A stretch of 46,757 bases of DNA, taken from an uncultured Collinsella sp. (GTDB taxonomy: Bacteria > Actinomycetota > Coriobacteriia > Coriobacteriales > Coriobacteriaceae). How positions within the stretch are numbered: position 1 is the stretch's first letter; the number at the start of each line of letters is the position of its first letter. The stretch lies in NCBI GenBank assembly GCA_900545605.1, contig UQZL01000013.1:1-46757 (forward strand), given 5' to 3'. The notes below the pieces were generated by a model. That model searched no databases. It was not told where the DNA came from and saw nothing but the letters and a program-made list of their open reading frames with translations. The position numbers were made by a program, and so were the translations under genes. Below, piece after piece: positions 23,358-31,301 of the stretch.

Positions 23358-25911
23358 GCCCGCAAAGGGTAACGGGGCCGAGGATGCCGCTCGGGGCGAC
23401 GGGTTCGGTGAGACCGAAGATGTCGGGAATCGCATGATCGAGCGTGTTGATGATGTCGATCGTGAGCTCATGCGCACCGGTGGAAAGTGCGCCGGCGGCA
23501 AAACGGTAGGGCGGGCAGATGCGTGTGCCGAGCGGGCGCCCATCGAGCGCGAGCGTCGCGGTTTCGTAGACGTCTCCCAGGTCGATCATGGCGTCGGCGC
23601 AATCGTTGGCCAGCTCAAACGACGCATGATATCGGTAGGTGCCGCAGGTGCCGGTGAACAGGTCGGCCGTAAGGTCGCCCAGGTGTTTGAGCTCTTGTGC
23701 TTCACCAAAGGCGCCATTGCTGCCGGCAGGGGAGAGGGCAACGGTCCATGGGCCTTCGATGCGCAGGTCGAGCGATGCATCAGCGTCGATTGCGCCGTCT
23801 CCGGGCGCATCCTCGCTGCTCGCTTCCAAAACAACGAAGCAGCTCTCGAAGGGTGCGAGCTCCAACGCACCGTCAAACGCAACGGGCTCGATACCGTTTA
23901 ACAGGTCGAGCCGCGTGCCGCAAAGGCGCTCGCCTGTCGCAAGCGCAACCGTGCAGTCGATGCGCTCGCGTGGGTGCTCGTTGACGAGCATAACGTAGGT
24001 CTCGCCGGCGCGCTCGTAACGAAGCGCGCGTAGCCAGGGTTGCGGTGTGTCAGGCACAACGGTCTGCAGTCCCGCGCTTGCAAGCGCGCGGGCGACATCG
24101 GCGAGCGGCGTTGCGACGAGTCCTCCCAGCTCGACCGCGCCATCGGAATCGTAGAATGCGCCGGGCACCTCGTCGACGGCAAGCACCATAACGCCTGCAT
24201 CCGTCATGTATCTCGCCGCCTTTGCCGTCTCCGCGCCAATAAACGTAGCACCGGGCATAACAAATGCCTGGTAGTGGCAGTTGTTAACACCAAGCAATCC
24301 ATCGGCAATCGAAACCTTGTAGCGGCTCTTGTCCTCAAAAGCCTCGGCGGGCACAAAATCAAAGTCGATCTGCGCGCGCGTGAGCTCTGCCGCCACGCGC
24401 TCGATAGGCATGGCGCTACCGGCCCATTCGGCATCGGCATGGTACAGGATGGCGACGGGGCGCGTGGCACAGCCTTCCGAAAGCAGCGTTGCCGTACGGT
24501 TCATATAGCTCATGAGCTGGCCAAAGTGCGGCCACTGCGGGTTATTGCCGTGCGCGTAAAAGTGCGGCGGGCAGTCCCAATCGGGGAAGGGCGCCATGCT
24601 AAACGCGTGCGGCGTAAACCAATTGACGCCGCGGACGAGCATGTGGTCGGCAATCCATTTCATCTCGCGCAAGCCCTCGTGCCAGCCAAAGGCGCCAAAG
24701 ACCTCGGCCATGCAGCGCCCTTGCTTTTTGGGGTCGAGGCGCGCGGCCGAAGAACCCAGTTTGGCAAGCGCGTAGGTAAAGAACTCCATGTTCCATGCGC
24801 CATGGAAGTAGCTGTAAGGGCCGTGGTCGATGCCGGGGGCGAGCTGGTTAATAACCACATCGATGCCCGCCATGTCCTGACCGGCGACAGCGCGGAAGTA
24901 GTGCCCAGCGCCCTGGCCCAAGCGTGTGTGGCGGCTCTTGTCCTCGATTACATGGCCAATGTGCATAACGCCGCGCTCGCGGCACCAGTCACCAATCTGC
25001 TCGTCAAAGCACGCACGGTAGAGTTGCGTGGCGATGTCCATGTAGGTGTGGCGGACCCGAGCGCCGGCGGGGTCGCGCGTCCAAAGCCCGCGGAGCTCAC
25101 TCAGCCAATTTGTGCCCAGTGCCTCGTGCAGGCGTCGCGCAAGTTCGTCCGACCATGGCAGCGCCATGTCACCGCGTCCGATAAAGCTGCTGGTAGAAGC
25201 GTCTTCGAGGGTCGCACCCTTCTCGTTCATAAAGCCAGGCTCATCGGTAAAGAACCCCAGAATGGTCTTGCCGAACTCGTCGCCCAGATGCGTGAATGTG
25301 GGTTCGTAGACGGCGTTGATGAGCATGCGGCACGAATCGGCGTCGACCATGTTGATGTATTCATCGCGAAAGCCGGTCTTTTGGCTGGTGACGTAGAGCT
25401 CGAGGGTGGTGACGCCGGCGGGAGCGTCAAAGCGCAGGCAGACGGGAGTGCCGCCCTCGGTTTGCTCAACGGCGAGCTCAAGGTCGAGCGATGCGCCGGC
25501 AGCGTCAAAACCCGCCGCGCCCACAAAGTGCTCCGTGGGATCCATGAGGTTGCCGAGCTTGATGGTCGTGGACGGCTGGGGTCCAACGACCGTTACCGTG
25601 TGATGCTTAAGCACAGTCTTCTTGAGCGCGGGGTCTACATCCTCGCCTGCAAGCGCGCCGTTGGCGTAGCCCGTGGGAAAGTGGGCATCATCGAGCAGCC
25701 AGATCTTAAGGCCCAGGCGCTTGCACTCGCCAATGATAAAACGCAGGTCGGACCACCAGCCGTCGCGGCAAAATTCGGGATGCGTGCGCGACTCAAGGCA
25801 GACCTCATGGATGTCTGCGCCGGCAATCTGCTCTAAGTATTCGGTAATCGTCTCGCGTTCTTCGCCCTTGAGCCACAAGAACGGAAGCACATGGTTGCCG
25901 TATGCTGCCAT
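23341..25911 (-). CDS. GH106-like glycoside hydrolase
   Basis: 856 residues from the ATG at 25911 (MAAYGNHVLPF), with GAGGAG five bases upstream. The N-terminal TIM-barrel-like part has VCLESRTHPEFCRDGWWSD, LKIWLLDDAHFPTGYANG and ILGFFTDEPGFMN; the last resembles the acidic catalytic stretch of proteins grouped with GH106 alpha-L-rhamnosidases. The C-terminal 150 residues are a beta-sandwich that may bind carbohydrate (YRYHASFELANDCAD, LGDVYETATLALDGRPLG). No signal peptide is seen, so it acts on imported substrates. It is divergent from the AraC regulator at 26028, 116 bp away. Its last codons overlap the 29-bp repeat. Substrate unproven; rhamnoside is a guess from the family. Confidence 0.75.
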   Translation of the reverse strand: MAAYGNHVLPFLWLKGEERETITEYLEQIAGADIHEVCLESRTHPEFCRDGWWSDLRFIIGECKRLGLKIWLLDDAHFPTGYANGALAGEDVDPALKKTVLKHHTVTVVGPQPSTTIKLGNLMDPTEHFVGAAGFDAAGASLDLELAVEQTEGGTPVCLRFDAPAGVTTLELYVTSQKTGFRDEYINMVDADSCRMLINAVYEPTFTHLGDEFGKTILGFFTDEPGFMNEKGATLEDASTSSFIGRGDMALPWSDELARRLHEALGTNWLSELRGLWTRDPAGARVRHTYMDIATQLYRACFDEQIGDWCRERGVMHIGHVIEDKSRHTRLGQGAGHYFRAVAGQDMAGIDVVINQLAPGIDHGPYSYFHGAWNMEFFTYALAKLGSSAARLDPKKQGRCMAEVFGAFGWHEGLREMKWIADHMLVRGVNWFTPHAFSMAPFPDWDCPPHFYAHGNNPQWPHFGQLMSYMNRTATLLSEGCATRPVAILYHADAEWAGSAMPIERVAAELTRAQIDFDFVPAEAFEDKSRYKVSIADGLLGVNNCHYQAFVMPGATFIGAETAKAARYMTDAGVMVLAVDEVPGAFYDSDGAVELGGLVATPLADVARALASAGLQTVVPDTPQPWLRALRYERAGETYVMLVNEHPRERIDCTVALATGERLCGTRLDLLNGIEPVAFDGALELAPFESCFVVLEASSEDAPGDGAIDADASLDLRIEGPWTVALSPAGSNGAFGEAQELKHLGDLTADLFTGTCGTYRYHASFELANDCADAMIDLGDVYETATLALDGRPLGTRICPPYRFAAGALSTGAHELTIDIINTLDHAIPDIFGLTEPVAPSGILGPVTLCGQNLPK

Positions 25912-26027
25912 ATCCACTCCTCTAAAACCAACATTTTAAATCGATTGAAGTCAGGGTACGTCGTCCGCGCTGCCCTGCCAATATCAAAACCACGGCAGAA
26001 TATGACTAAATCAACGATGGTGGAGCT

Positions 26028-27035
26028 ATGGATATCGCACGTTTAGACAATCTTTTGCTCGAGCTGACCGATAGCGAGCGCGCATACCGCGCGGGTGCCC
26101 GCTATGACTGGTGCGATGCGTTCGACTGGGATTTTCAGCCGGAAATCGACGATAATCACGTCCATAAGATCGGCAATCGAATGCGCGCTCTGCATCAAAA
26201 AGGTATGCCCGAGGGCCTGTCAATTGTGCGCAACTCGCGTTTCAATCCCGTACCGGAGCACGTGCACGACTATGTCGAAATCAGCTATGTCTATTGCGGA
26301 AACGCGCCGCAGATTGTCAACGGCGCACAACTCACACTCGCCCAAAATGAGGTGCTCCTGCTCGATGCGGCATGTCCGCACGCCATAGGCGAGCTGGGTG
26401 AGCATGACATTATGCTGAGCATTGTCATCTCGCGGCCGATGTTGCGCCGCAGCCTGGATCAGAGCCTTTCGTCCGCAGGTACTGTCTCGCGATTTCTACT
26501 CAACGCCCTCAATGACGAAACCGACCACCGCGGTCACGTGCATTTCCGCACGGGTGGCAGCCGTCGCGTGCGCCGGTACATGCAGGAGATGCTCTGCGAA
26601 CTCCTGGAGCCGACAGCGGCGAGTCCTCAGATTGCCTCGAGGCTGTTCGAGCTGCTGCTGGTCGAGCTTATGCAAAGCTACGAGGCCGCGCTGCTGCAAA
26701 CGGACGCGCCCGCACTTCCCTCGGCGCAGGTTGCGGCGGCGATGAGCTACATCGAGCGGCATGCTTGCGATTGCACACTCGACGACTTAGCCCACCACCT
26801 GCACCTGAGTCCCAACTACGCGAGCGCGCTGCTCAAGCGGCAGACGGGCCGCACGTTTATGCAGCTCGTGCAGGAGAGCCGCCTGACACGCGCGGCGGCT
26901 CTACTCGACACCGGTGCTACTGCAGAGGCCGCAGCGCGCGAGGTGGGCTATGCCAATATGAGCTTCTTCTACAAAAAATTTGCCGAGCGCTATGGCTGCA
27001 CGCCGGCCGCCTACCGCCGGCGTTTGCCCAGATAA
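26028..27035 (+). CDS. AraC family transcriptional regulator
   Basis: 335 residues. The N-terminal half has a cupin-like sensor domain (NPVPEHVHDYVEISYVYCG, LLLDAACPHAIGEL). The C-terminal 100 residues are the double helix-turn-helix: CTLDDLAHHLHLSPNYASALLK and AREVGYANMSFFYKKFAERYGCTPAAYRR. It probably activates the divergent GH106-like gene in response to a sugar. GGTGGAG is before the ATG. The stop codon (27033-27035) overlaps the first two bases of the right-hand 29-bp repeat, so regulator and glycosidase together form a cassette between exact inverted repeats. Confidence 0.9.
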   Translation: MDIARLDNLLLELTDSERAYRAGARYDWCDAFDWDFQPEIDDNHVHKIGNRMRALHQKGMPEGLSIVRNSRFNPVPEHVHDYVEISYVYCGNAPQIVNGAQLTLAQNEVLLLDAACPHAIGELGEHDIMLSIVISRPMLRRSLDQSLSSAGTVSRFLLNALNDETDHRGHVHFRTGGSRRVRRYMQEMLCELLEPTAASPQIASRLFELLLVELMQSYEAALLQTDAPALPSAQVAAAMSYIERHACDCTLDDLAHHLHLSPNYASALLKRQTGRTFMQLVQESRLTRAAALLDTGATAEAAAREVGYANMSFFYKKFAERYGCTPAAYRRRLPR

Positions 27036-27062
27036 AACCTGCCAAAATAAACCTGTCCCTTT
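27034..27062 (-). repeat. 29-bp inverted repeat, right copy
   Basis: Exact reverse complement of 23329-23357. A shorter relative (CCAAATAGGGACAGGT) occurs at about 36545-36560 between nikR and hypF. Confidence 0.8.
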
Positions 27063-27208
27063 GTTGGTCGGTATCAGGAAGTGTCAGGGACGGGGCGGCG
27101 GCGGTCCGTGGGCGCGAAAAGAAGTGTCGAGTTTGGCGCGCCCGCTTCTGCCCGTCCCGTGCGCAGGCGATACTCGGATTATCGACCCGCGATGCAAAGG
27201 AGATGCTC

Positions 27209-28657
27209 ATGGCAAACATCAAGTTCCCCAAGGGTTTCTATTGGGGTGGCGCCACCGCCGCCAACCAGTTTGAGGGCGCTTGGAACGTGGACGGCCGCGG
27301 TCCTTCCGTCGACGACCATTTCTTGGGCGGCAGCTACAAGGAGCCACGTCAGATTACGATCGACATCGACCCCAACCGCTTCTACCCCAATCATGACGGT
27401 ATCGATTTCTACCATCACTACGAGGAAGACATCGCGCTGTTCGCCGAGATGGGCTTCAATATGTTCCGCATGTCCATCTCTTGGAGCCGTATCTTCCCCA
27501 ACGGCGACGACGCTGAGCCCAATGAGGCCGGTCTCGCCTTCTACGACCGCGTCTTCGACTGCCTGCACGCCCACAATATCGAGCCGCTCGTGACCCTCTC
27601 GCACTACGAGATGCCCTATCACCTGGTCGAGAAATACAACGGCTGGGCGAGCCGCGAGCTCATCAGCTTCTTTGAGAAGTACTGCCAGACCGTCTTCGAC
27701 CGCTATCAGGACAAGGTCAAGTTCTGGCTCACCTTCAACGAGATCAACTGCGGCACCATGGACATGGGCGCCATGATGGAGACCGGCCTGATCCAGGGAT
27801 TCGAGGGCCCGGCGAGCGCCATCAAGACCACCGCCCAGCAGCGCTTCCAGGCCCTGCATCACCAGTTCGTGGCCAGCGGCCGCGTCGTGCGCTACGCCCA
27901 CGAGCACTATCCGCAGTTCAAGATGGGCAACATGGATTGCTTCATCCTCTCCTACGCCGCTACGTGCGATCCGGTCGACGTGTTCGCCACGCAGCAGCAG
28001 ATGAACTCCATGAACTGGTACTGCTCCGACGTGCAGGTGCGCGGCAAGTACCCGTTCTATGCCAAGCGCTTCTGGGCCGAGAACGGCGTCGAGCTCGCAA
28101 TGGAGGACGGCGACCTGCAGGATATCGCCGACGGCAAGGTCGACTTCTACACCTTTAGCTACTACATGTCCGGTACCGTGGGCACCCACAAGGACCACGA
28201 GATGACCGAGGGCAACATGACTTTTGGCGGCAAAAACCCCTACCTGGAGTCCACCGACTGGGGTTGGCAGATTGACCCGCTGGGCCTGCGCATCGCCCTC
28301 AACGAGATTTACGCCCGTTACGAGATTCCGCTGATGGTGGTCGAGAACGGCATGGGCGCTTACGACGAGGTCGAGGAGGACGGCTCCATTCACGATCCGT
28401 ACCGCATCGCCTATCTGCAGAGCCACATCAAGGCCATGGGCGAGGCCGTCGCCGATGGTGTTGACCTGATCGCCTACACCTGGTGGGGCCCCATCGACCT
28501 GGTGTCCGCCGGTACCGGCGAGATGCGCAAGCGCTACGGCTTCATCCATGTCGATAAGTACGACGACGGCACCGGCACCTACGAGCGCCGCCGCAAGGAC
28601 AGCTTCTTCGCATACCAGAAGATCATCAAGTCCAACGGCACCGAGGGCTTGGAGTAA
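27209..28657 (+). CDS. GH1 6-phospho-beta-glucosidase
   Basis: 482 residues from the ATG at 27209 (MANIKFPKGFYWGG), with AAAGGAG upstream; the frame runs open further 5' but without homology. GH1 signatures: N-terminal FYWGGATAANQFEGAW, acid/base Glu in LTFNEINCG (the common NEP is here NEI), and nucleophile Glu in LMVVENGMGAYDEV. The late SAGTGEMRKRYGFIHVD contains the Lys-Arg-Tyr that binds the 6-phosphate in phospho-beta-glucosidases. It cleaves phosphorylated beta-glucosides delivered by a PTS in the cytoplasm. It is followed by the EIIA gene at 28926, so the two genes probably serve the same transport route, perhaps with EIIBC at 6992. Confidence 0.9.
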   Translation: MANIKFPKGFYWGGATAANQFEGAWNVDGRGPSVDDHFLGGSYKEPRQITIDIDPNRFYPNHDGIDFYHHYEEDIALFAEMGFNMFRMSISWSRIFPNGDDAEPNEAGLAFYDRVFDCLHAHNIEPLVTLSHYEMPYHLVEKYNGWASRELISFFEKYCQTVFDRYQDKVKFWLTFNEINCGTMDMGAMMETGLIQGFEGPASAIKTTAQQRFQALHHQFVASGRVVRYAHEHYPQFKMGNMDCFILSYAATCDPVDVFATQQQMNSMNWYCSDVQVRGKYPFYAKRFWAENGVELAMEDGDLQDIADGKVDFYTFSYYMSGTVGTHKDHEMTEGNMTFGGKNPYLESTDWGWQIDPLGLRIALNEIYARYEIPLMVVENGMGAYDEVEEDGSIHDPYRIAYLQSHIKAMGEAVADGVDLIAYTWWGPIDLVSAGTGEMRKRYGFIHVDKYDDGTGTYERRRKDSFFAYQKIIKSNGTEGLE

Positions 28658-28700
28658 TTGAGTTCCGGCGATTGAGTTCCGGCGTTCTGACGAACGCCGG
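28657..28700 (+). repeat. Tandem 14-mer plus hairpin, possible partial structured repeat
   Basis: ATTGAGTTCCGGCG occurs twice in tandem (28657-28670, 28671-28684). The second leads into CCGGCGTTC, loop TGAC, GAACGCCGG (28679-28700) and then ACCGG. This hairpin resembles hairpin I of structured repeat C (CCGCCGTTC, TAAC, GAACGGCGG, ACCGG), with G-C pairs swapped. Confidence 0.55.
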
Positions 28701-28870
28701 ACCGGCGGCCGATTTCGTGACCACGAATGTCGACGACGATGGTATCTGGAATGCCTTCGTGCATCTGGGACTCATCGAGGATTAATCAGCAAAACGGGTA
28801 TCGATGGGGCAAAGACGTCGGCGGAGTTTTCGATTCGACTCCCCACCTTAGTTTTTGGTCCAATTGGCAC

Positions 28871-28876
28871 TATAAT
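28871..28876 (+). promoter_or_regulatory. -10 box for the EIIA gene
   Basis: Consensus TATAAT 50 bp upstream of the ATG. The -35 region is poor (TTAGTT at 28848-28853). Confidence 0.55.
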
Positions 28877-28925
28877 CACCATAGGCATGCGCACTACGTT
28901 GCGCTTAATCAAGAGGAGAAAACGT

Positions 28926-29462
28926 ATGGGTCTGTTTGACATGTTCAAGAAGAAGGCTGAGCCCGCGGCTGCCGCTGCTCCGGCCTCCATCTCTGCTTCT
29001 GCCGGCGCCGACGTGCTGTGCTCGCCCGTCAAGGGCAAGGTCATCAAGATGGCCGACGTGCCCGATCCCGTCTTTGGTGGCGAGGTCCTGGGCAAGGGCT
29101 GCGCCGTGTGGCCCGAGGACGATCTGGTCTACGCTCCCTGTGACGGCAAGGTTACCGTCACCATGGGTCACGCTGTGGGCCTGCAGTCCGATAGCGGCAT
29201 CGAGGTCCTGGTGCACGTTGGCGTCGATACCGTCAACATGAACGGCGACGGCTTCGAGGGCTTCGTCAAGGCCGACGACGTCGTGAAGGCCGGCCAGCCC
29301 ATTCTCAAGATCGACCGCGCCAAGATCGCTGCTGCCGGTTACAAGGACTGCGTCGTCGTGGCCGTGTCCAACACCGCCGAGTTTGCCGACGTCGAGCTCA
29401 CCGTCGAGGCAGAGTCCGCCGTCGCCGCCGGTGACGCCATCGTTAAGGTCGTCCGCAAGTAA
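28926..29462 (+). CDS. PTS glucose-type EIIA protein
   Basis: 178 residues. A short basic, Ala-rich lead (MGLFDMFKKK, then Ala/Pro) precedes a complete EIIA-Glc domain: SPVKGKVIKMADVPDPVFGGEVLG, YAPCDGKVTVTMGHAVGL with His82, and EVLVHVGVDTV with His97, the phosphorylated histidine. It passes phosphate from HPr to an EIIB, and may serve the EIIBC at 6992, which has no EIIA of its own. GAGGAG stands before the ATG at 28926. A consensus -10 box and a strong terminator mark it as its own transcript. In other bacteria such proteins also regulate carbon use; nothing here shows that. Confidence 0.92.
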   Translation: MGLFDMFKKKAEPAAAAAPASISASAGADVLCSPVKGKVIKMADVPDPVFGGEVLGKGCAVWPEDDLVYAPCDGKVTVTMGHAVGLQSDSGIEVLVHVGVDTVNMNGDGFEGFVKADDVVKAGQPILKIDRAKIAAAGYKDCVVVAVSNTAEFADVELTVEAESAVAAGDAIVKVVRK

Positions 29463-29489
29463 ACTGCGGCGTTCAAAGGATGTGCAAGG

Positions 29490-29518
29490 GTGGCCGGGTT
29501 TTCCGGCCACCTTTTTTA
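29490..29518 (+). terminator. Terminator after the EIIA gene
   Basis: GGTGGCCGG, loop GTTTT, CCGGCCACC, then six T. Confidence 0.9.
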
Positions 29519-29698
29519 TTGCACCGTGGGGAAGCGTTTTATTGCGCGTTGGGCGGGCTTGCAAACCGTTCGGACGCTAAAACGAACCGACCGCGCCTTC
29601 GCGTTGCCGAGGGTGTTCATAAGTGGATAGTATGGGCTTACTTATTACAACGTGTGCCGCGTCCGGGAAGCGCGGTGCCGCTCATTGGGAGGAACAAC

Positions 29699-30256
29699 AT
29701 GAAAAAGAAGCTGCTGCTTGCGCCCCTCATGGCCGTCTTGGTTGCATGCGTGGTCGTGCTTTCCGGCTGTGGAGGTCCTTCGGTTGAGGAGCTCATCACC
29801 GAGGATCTTACGACGCAGTTTGACGAGGTCAAGAACGGTGGCGACGACTTCCTCTCTGGTCTGGAGGAGGCTTCGGGCGACGAGTTCGAGCAGCTGGGTA
29901 TCGATCCCAAGGAGTATGCCAAGACCTATCTCGAGGGTTTTGACTACAAGATCGGCGACGTGACGGTCGACGAGGACAAGGGCGTCGCGACTGCCGAGGT
30001 CTCTATCACCTGCAAGTCTATGAACAAGATCGTCGAGGACTTCTCCACCCAGTATCAGGAGAAGGTCGCCGCGCTTGACACGGTTCCTTCCGATGACGAG
30101 CTGTACAAGATGGCCGGTCAGGTTATGGTCGATGTGACCAAGGCCACCGAGCCCAGGAAGACCACGGTTATCTTCAAGTACACCTGCAACGATGACGGCG
30201 AGTGGTCTGCCGACGACTCCGTCAACTCCGAGATGATGGATGCAATGCTGAGCTAG
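29699..30256 (+). CDS. Predicted lipoprotein, unknown function
   Basis: 185 residues from the ATG at 29699, with GGGAGG upstream; the frame is open back to 29480 but has no site there. MKKKLLLAPLMAVLVAC begins a lipoprotein signal with lipobox LSGC, so Cys24 would carry lipid and the protein would sit on the outer face of the membrane. The remainder is acidic and soluble: a helical part (VEELITEDLTTQFDEVKNGG) and a beta-rich part ending KYTCNDDGEWSADDS. It resembles small Gram-positive lipoproteins of the DUF5105 type, but I am not sure. Structured repeat B begins 20 bp past the stop. Confidence 0.75.
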   Translation: MKKKLLLAPLMAVLVACVVVLSGCGGPSVEELITEDLTTQFDEVKNGGDDFLSGLEEASGDEFEQLGIDPKEYAKTYLEGFDYKIGDVTVDEDKGVATAEVSITCKSMNKIVEDFSTQYQEKVAALDTVPSDDELYKMAGQVMVDVTKATEPRKTTVIFKYTCNDDGEWSADDSVNSEMMDAMLS

Positions 30257-30275
30257 GGGAGTTACGCGGTAGTTT

Positions 30276-30424
30276 GTTACGGCGTTTTACCAAACGCCGT
30301 AACTGCTCGACGCTGCGCGGGCACCAGAGCGACAACTTGTCATTCAAAGAGGACGGCATGACCAGAAGGTCTATGCCGTCCTCTTTTCATGCCAATTTGT
30401 TCGCTCTGGTGCCCGCTCGCTGTC
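30276..30424 (+). repeat. Structured repeat family, copy B
   Basis: Hairpin I: GTTACGGCGTTT, loop TACC, AAACGCCGTAAC (30276-30303). Linker CGACGCTGCGCG (30308-30319). Outer stem GGGCACCAGAGCGA with TCGCTCTGGTGCCC. Inner hairpin GAGGACGGCATGACC-AGAA-GGTCTATGCCGTCCTC, read in parts, with TTTTC following. Ends GCTCGCTGTC. Length is the same as copy A (149 bp). Confidence 0.8.
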
Positions 30425-30452
30425 ATTGCCGAAACATCGGCGTTGCCATGGC

Positions 30453-30479
30453 AGTCATTGGGGACGTTCTTAAACGACT
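30453..30479 (+). repeat. Dispersed GGGGACG-loop hairpin repeat, copy 4
   Basis: AGTCATT, loop GGGGACGTTCTTA, AACGACT; 28 bp after structured repeat B. Confidence 0.65.
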
Positions 30480-30527
30480 ACTTTCCGCGCGACAGAATCT
30501 ATGCAGCCGTGTTGAGCGACAGCCCCG

Positions 30528-31196
30528 CTACTCGCCCAGAATCAGCGCCGCGAGCTCATCCTGGGTGTCCACCACGTAGTCGGCGCCGGCGGCTTCTAGC
30601 TCTGCGCGGCCACGGAAGCCCCAGGCGACGCCGGCGCTCTTGAGGCCGGCGTTGTGACCGGTCAGGATATCGACATTGGAATCGCCCACATAGAGTGTGG
30701 TTGCCGGGTCGGCGCCTAGCTCTTTCATCACATGCAGCGTAACAGGCGCCTCGGGCTTGGGAGGAAACGCGTCGACGCGGCCCTGCACCAGCGCAAAGCG
30801 CTCGGAACCAAAATACTTCTCGATAAGCGGAGCGGCCGAGACATGGTCCTTGTTGGTGAGCACGGCAAGCTGCACGCCCGCGACGCGCAGGCGGTCGAGC
30901 ATCTCGATCGTACCGGCGTACGGTGAGGTGTGGTCTTCCTTGTGCTCGCCGTAATAAGCCCTAAACTCGGCAAGCGTCTGCTCAAACATACGGCCGTCGC
31001 CCGCATACTCGGCGGGCATAAAGCGCTCGACCAGCTTGAGCATGCCGTTTCCCACCTTGTAGCGGTACTCGTCTACGGCAAACGTGGGCCAGCCGTGCAT
31101 CTCGCAGGTATGGTTGCCGGCGGCCGCCAGGTCCTCGAGCGTGTTGAGAATGGTGCCGTCCAGGTCAAAGATCACATGGGAAAAAGCTGCTGCCAT
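30528..31196 (-). CDS. HAD hydrolase, phosphoglycolate-phosphatase-like
   Basis: 222 residues from the ATG at 31196 (MAAAFSHVIF), with AGGAG five bases upstream. HAD motif I is FDLDGTILNT (nucleophile Asp and general acid Asp), motif II is LAVLTNKD, motif III includes the Lys of FPPKPEAP, and motif IV is YVGDSNVDILTGHNAG. A helical cap lies between motifs I and II, as in Gph and beta-phosphoglucomutase relatives. It removes phosphate from a small metabolite; the substrate cannot be told from sequence. It ends the minus-strand run that begins at the hyp genes, 105 bp after hypE, and may be transcribed on its own. Confidence 0.85.
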   Translation of the reverse strand: MAAAFSHVIFDLDGTILNTLEDLAAAGNHTCEMHGWPTFAVDEYRYKVGNGMLKLVERFMPAEYAGDGRMFEQTLAEFRAYYGEHKEDHTSPYAGTIEMLDRLRVAGVQLAVLTNKDHVSAAPLIEKYFGSERFALVQGRVDAFPPKPEAPVTLHVMKELGADPATTLYVGDSNVDILTGHNAGLKSAGVAWGFRGRAELEAAGADYVVDTQDELAALILGE

Positions 31197-31301
31197 GGGT
31201 GCTCCTGCCGCTTGAGTTGTAAAACGCACCCCATGATACTGGGCATGCGTGCCGGGCATGTTTGGAATCTGAATATCTTTAATAGCCCTGAGCCTTTGTC
31301 G

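Noticed and set aside
22152..30479. CRISPR-like array from the recurring repeats
   Set aside because: Copies are kilobases apart, singly placed and hairpin-forming, with no regular spacers and no cas genes.
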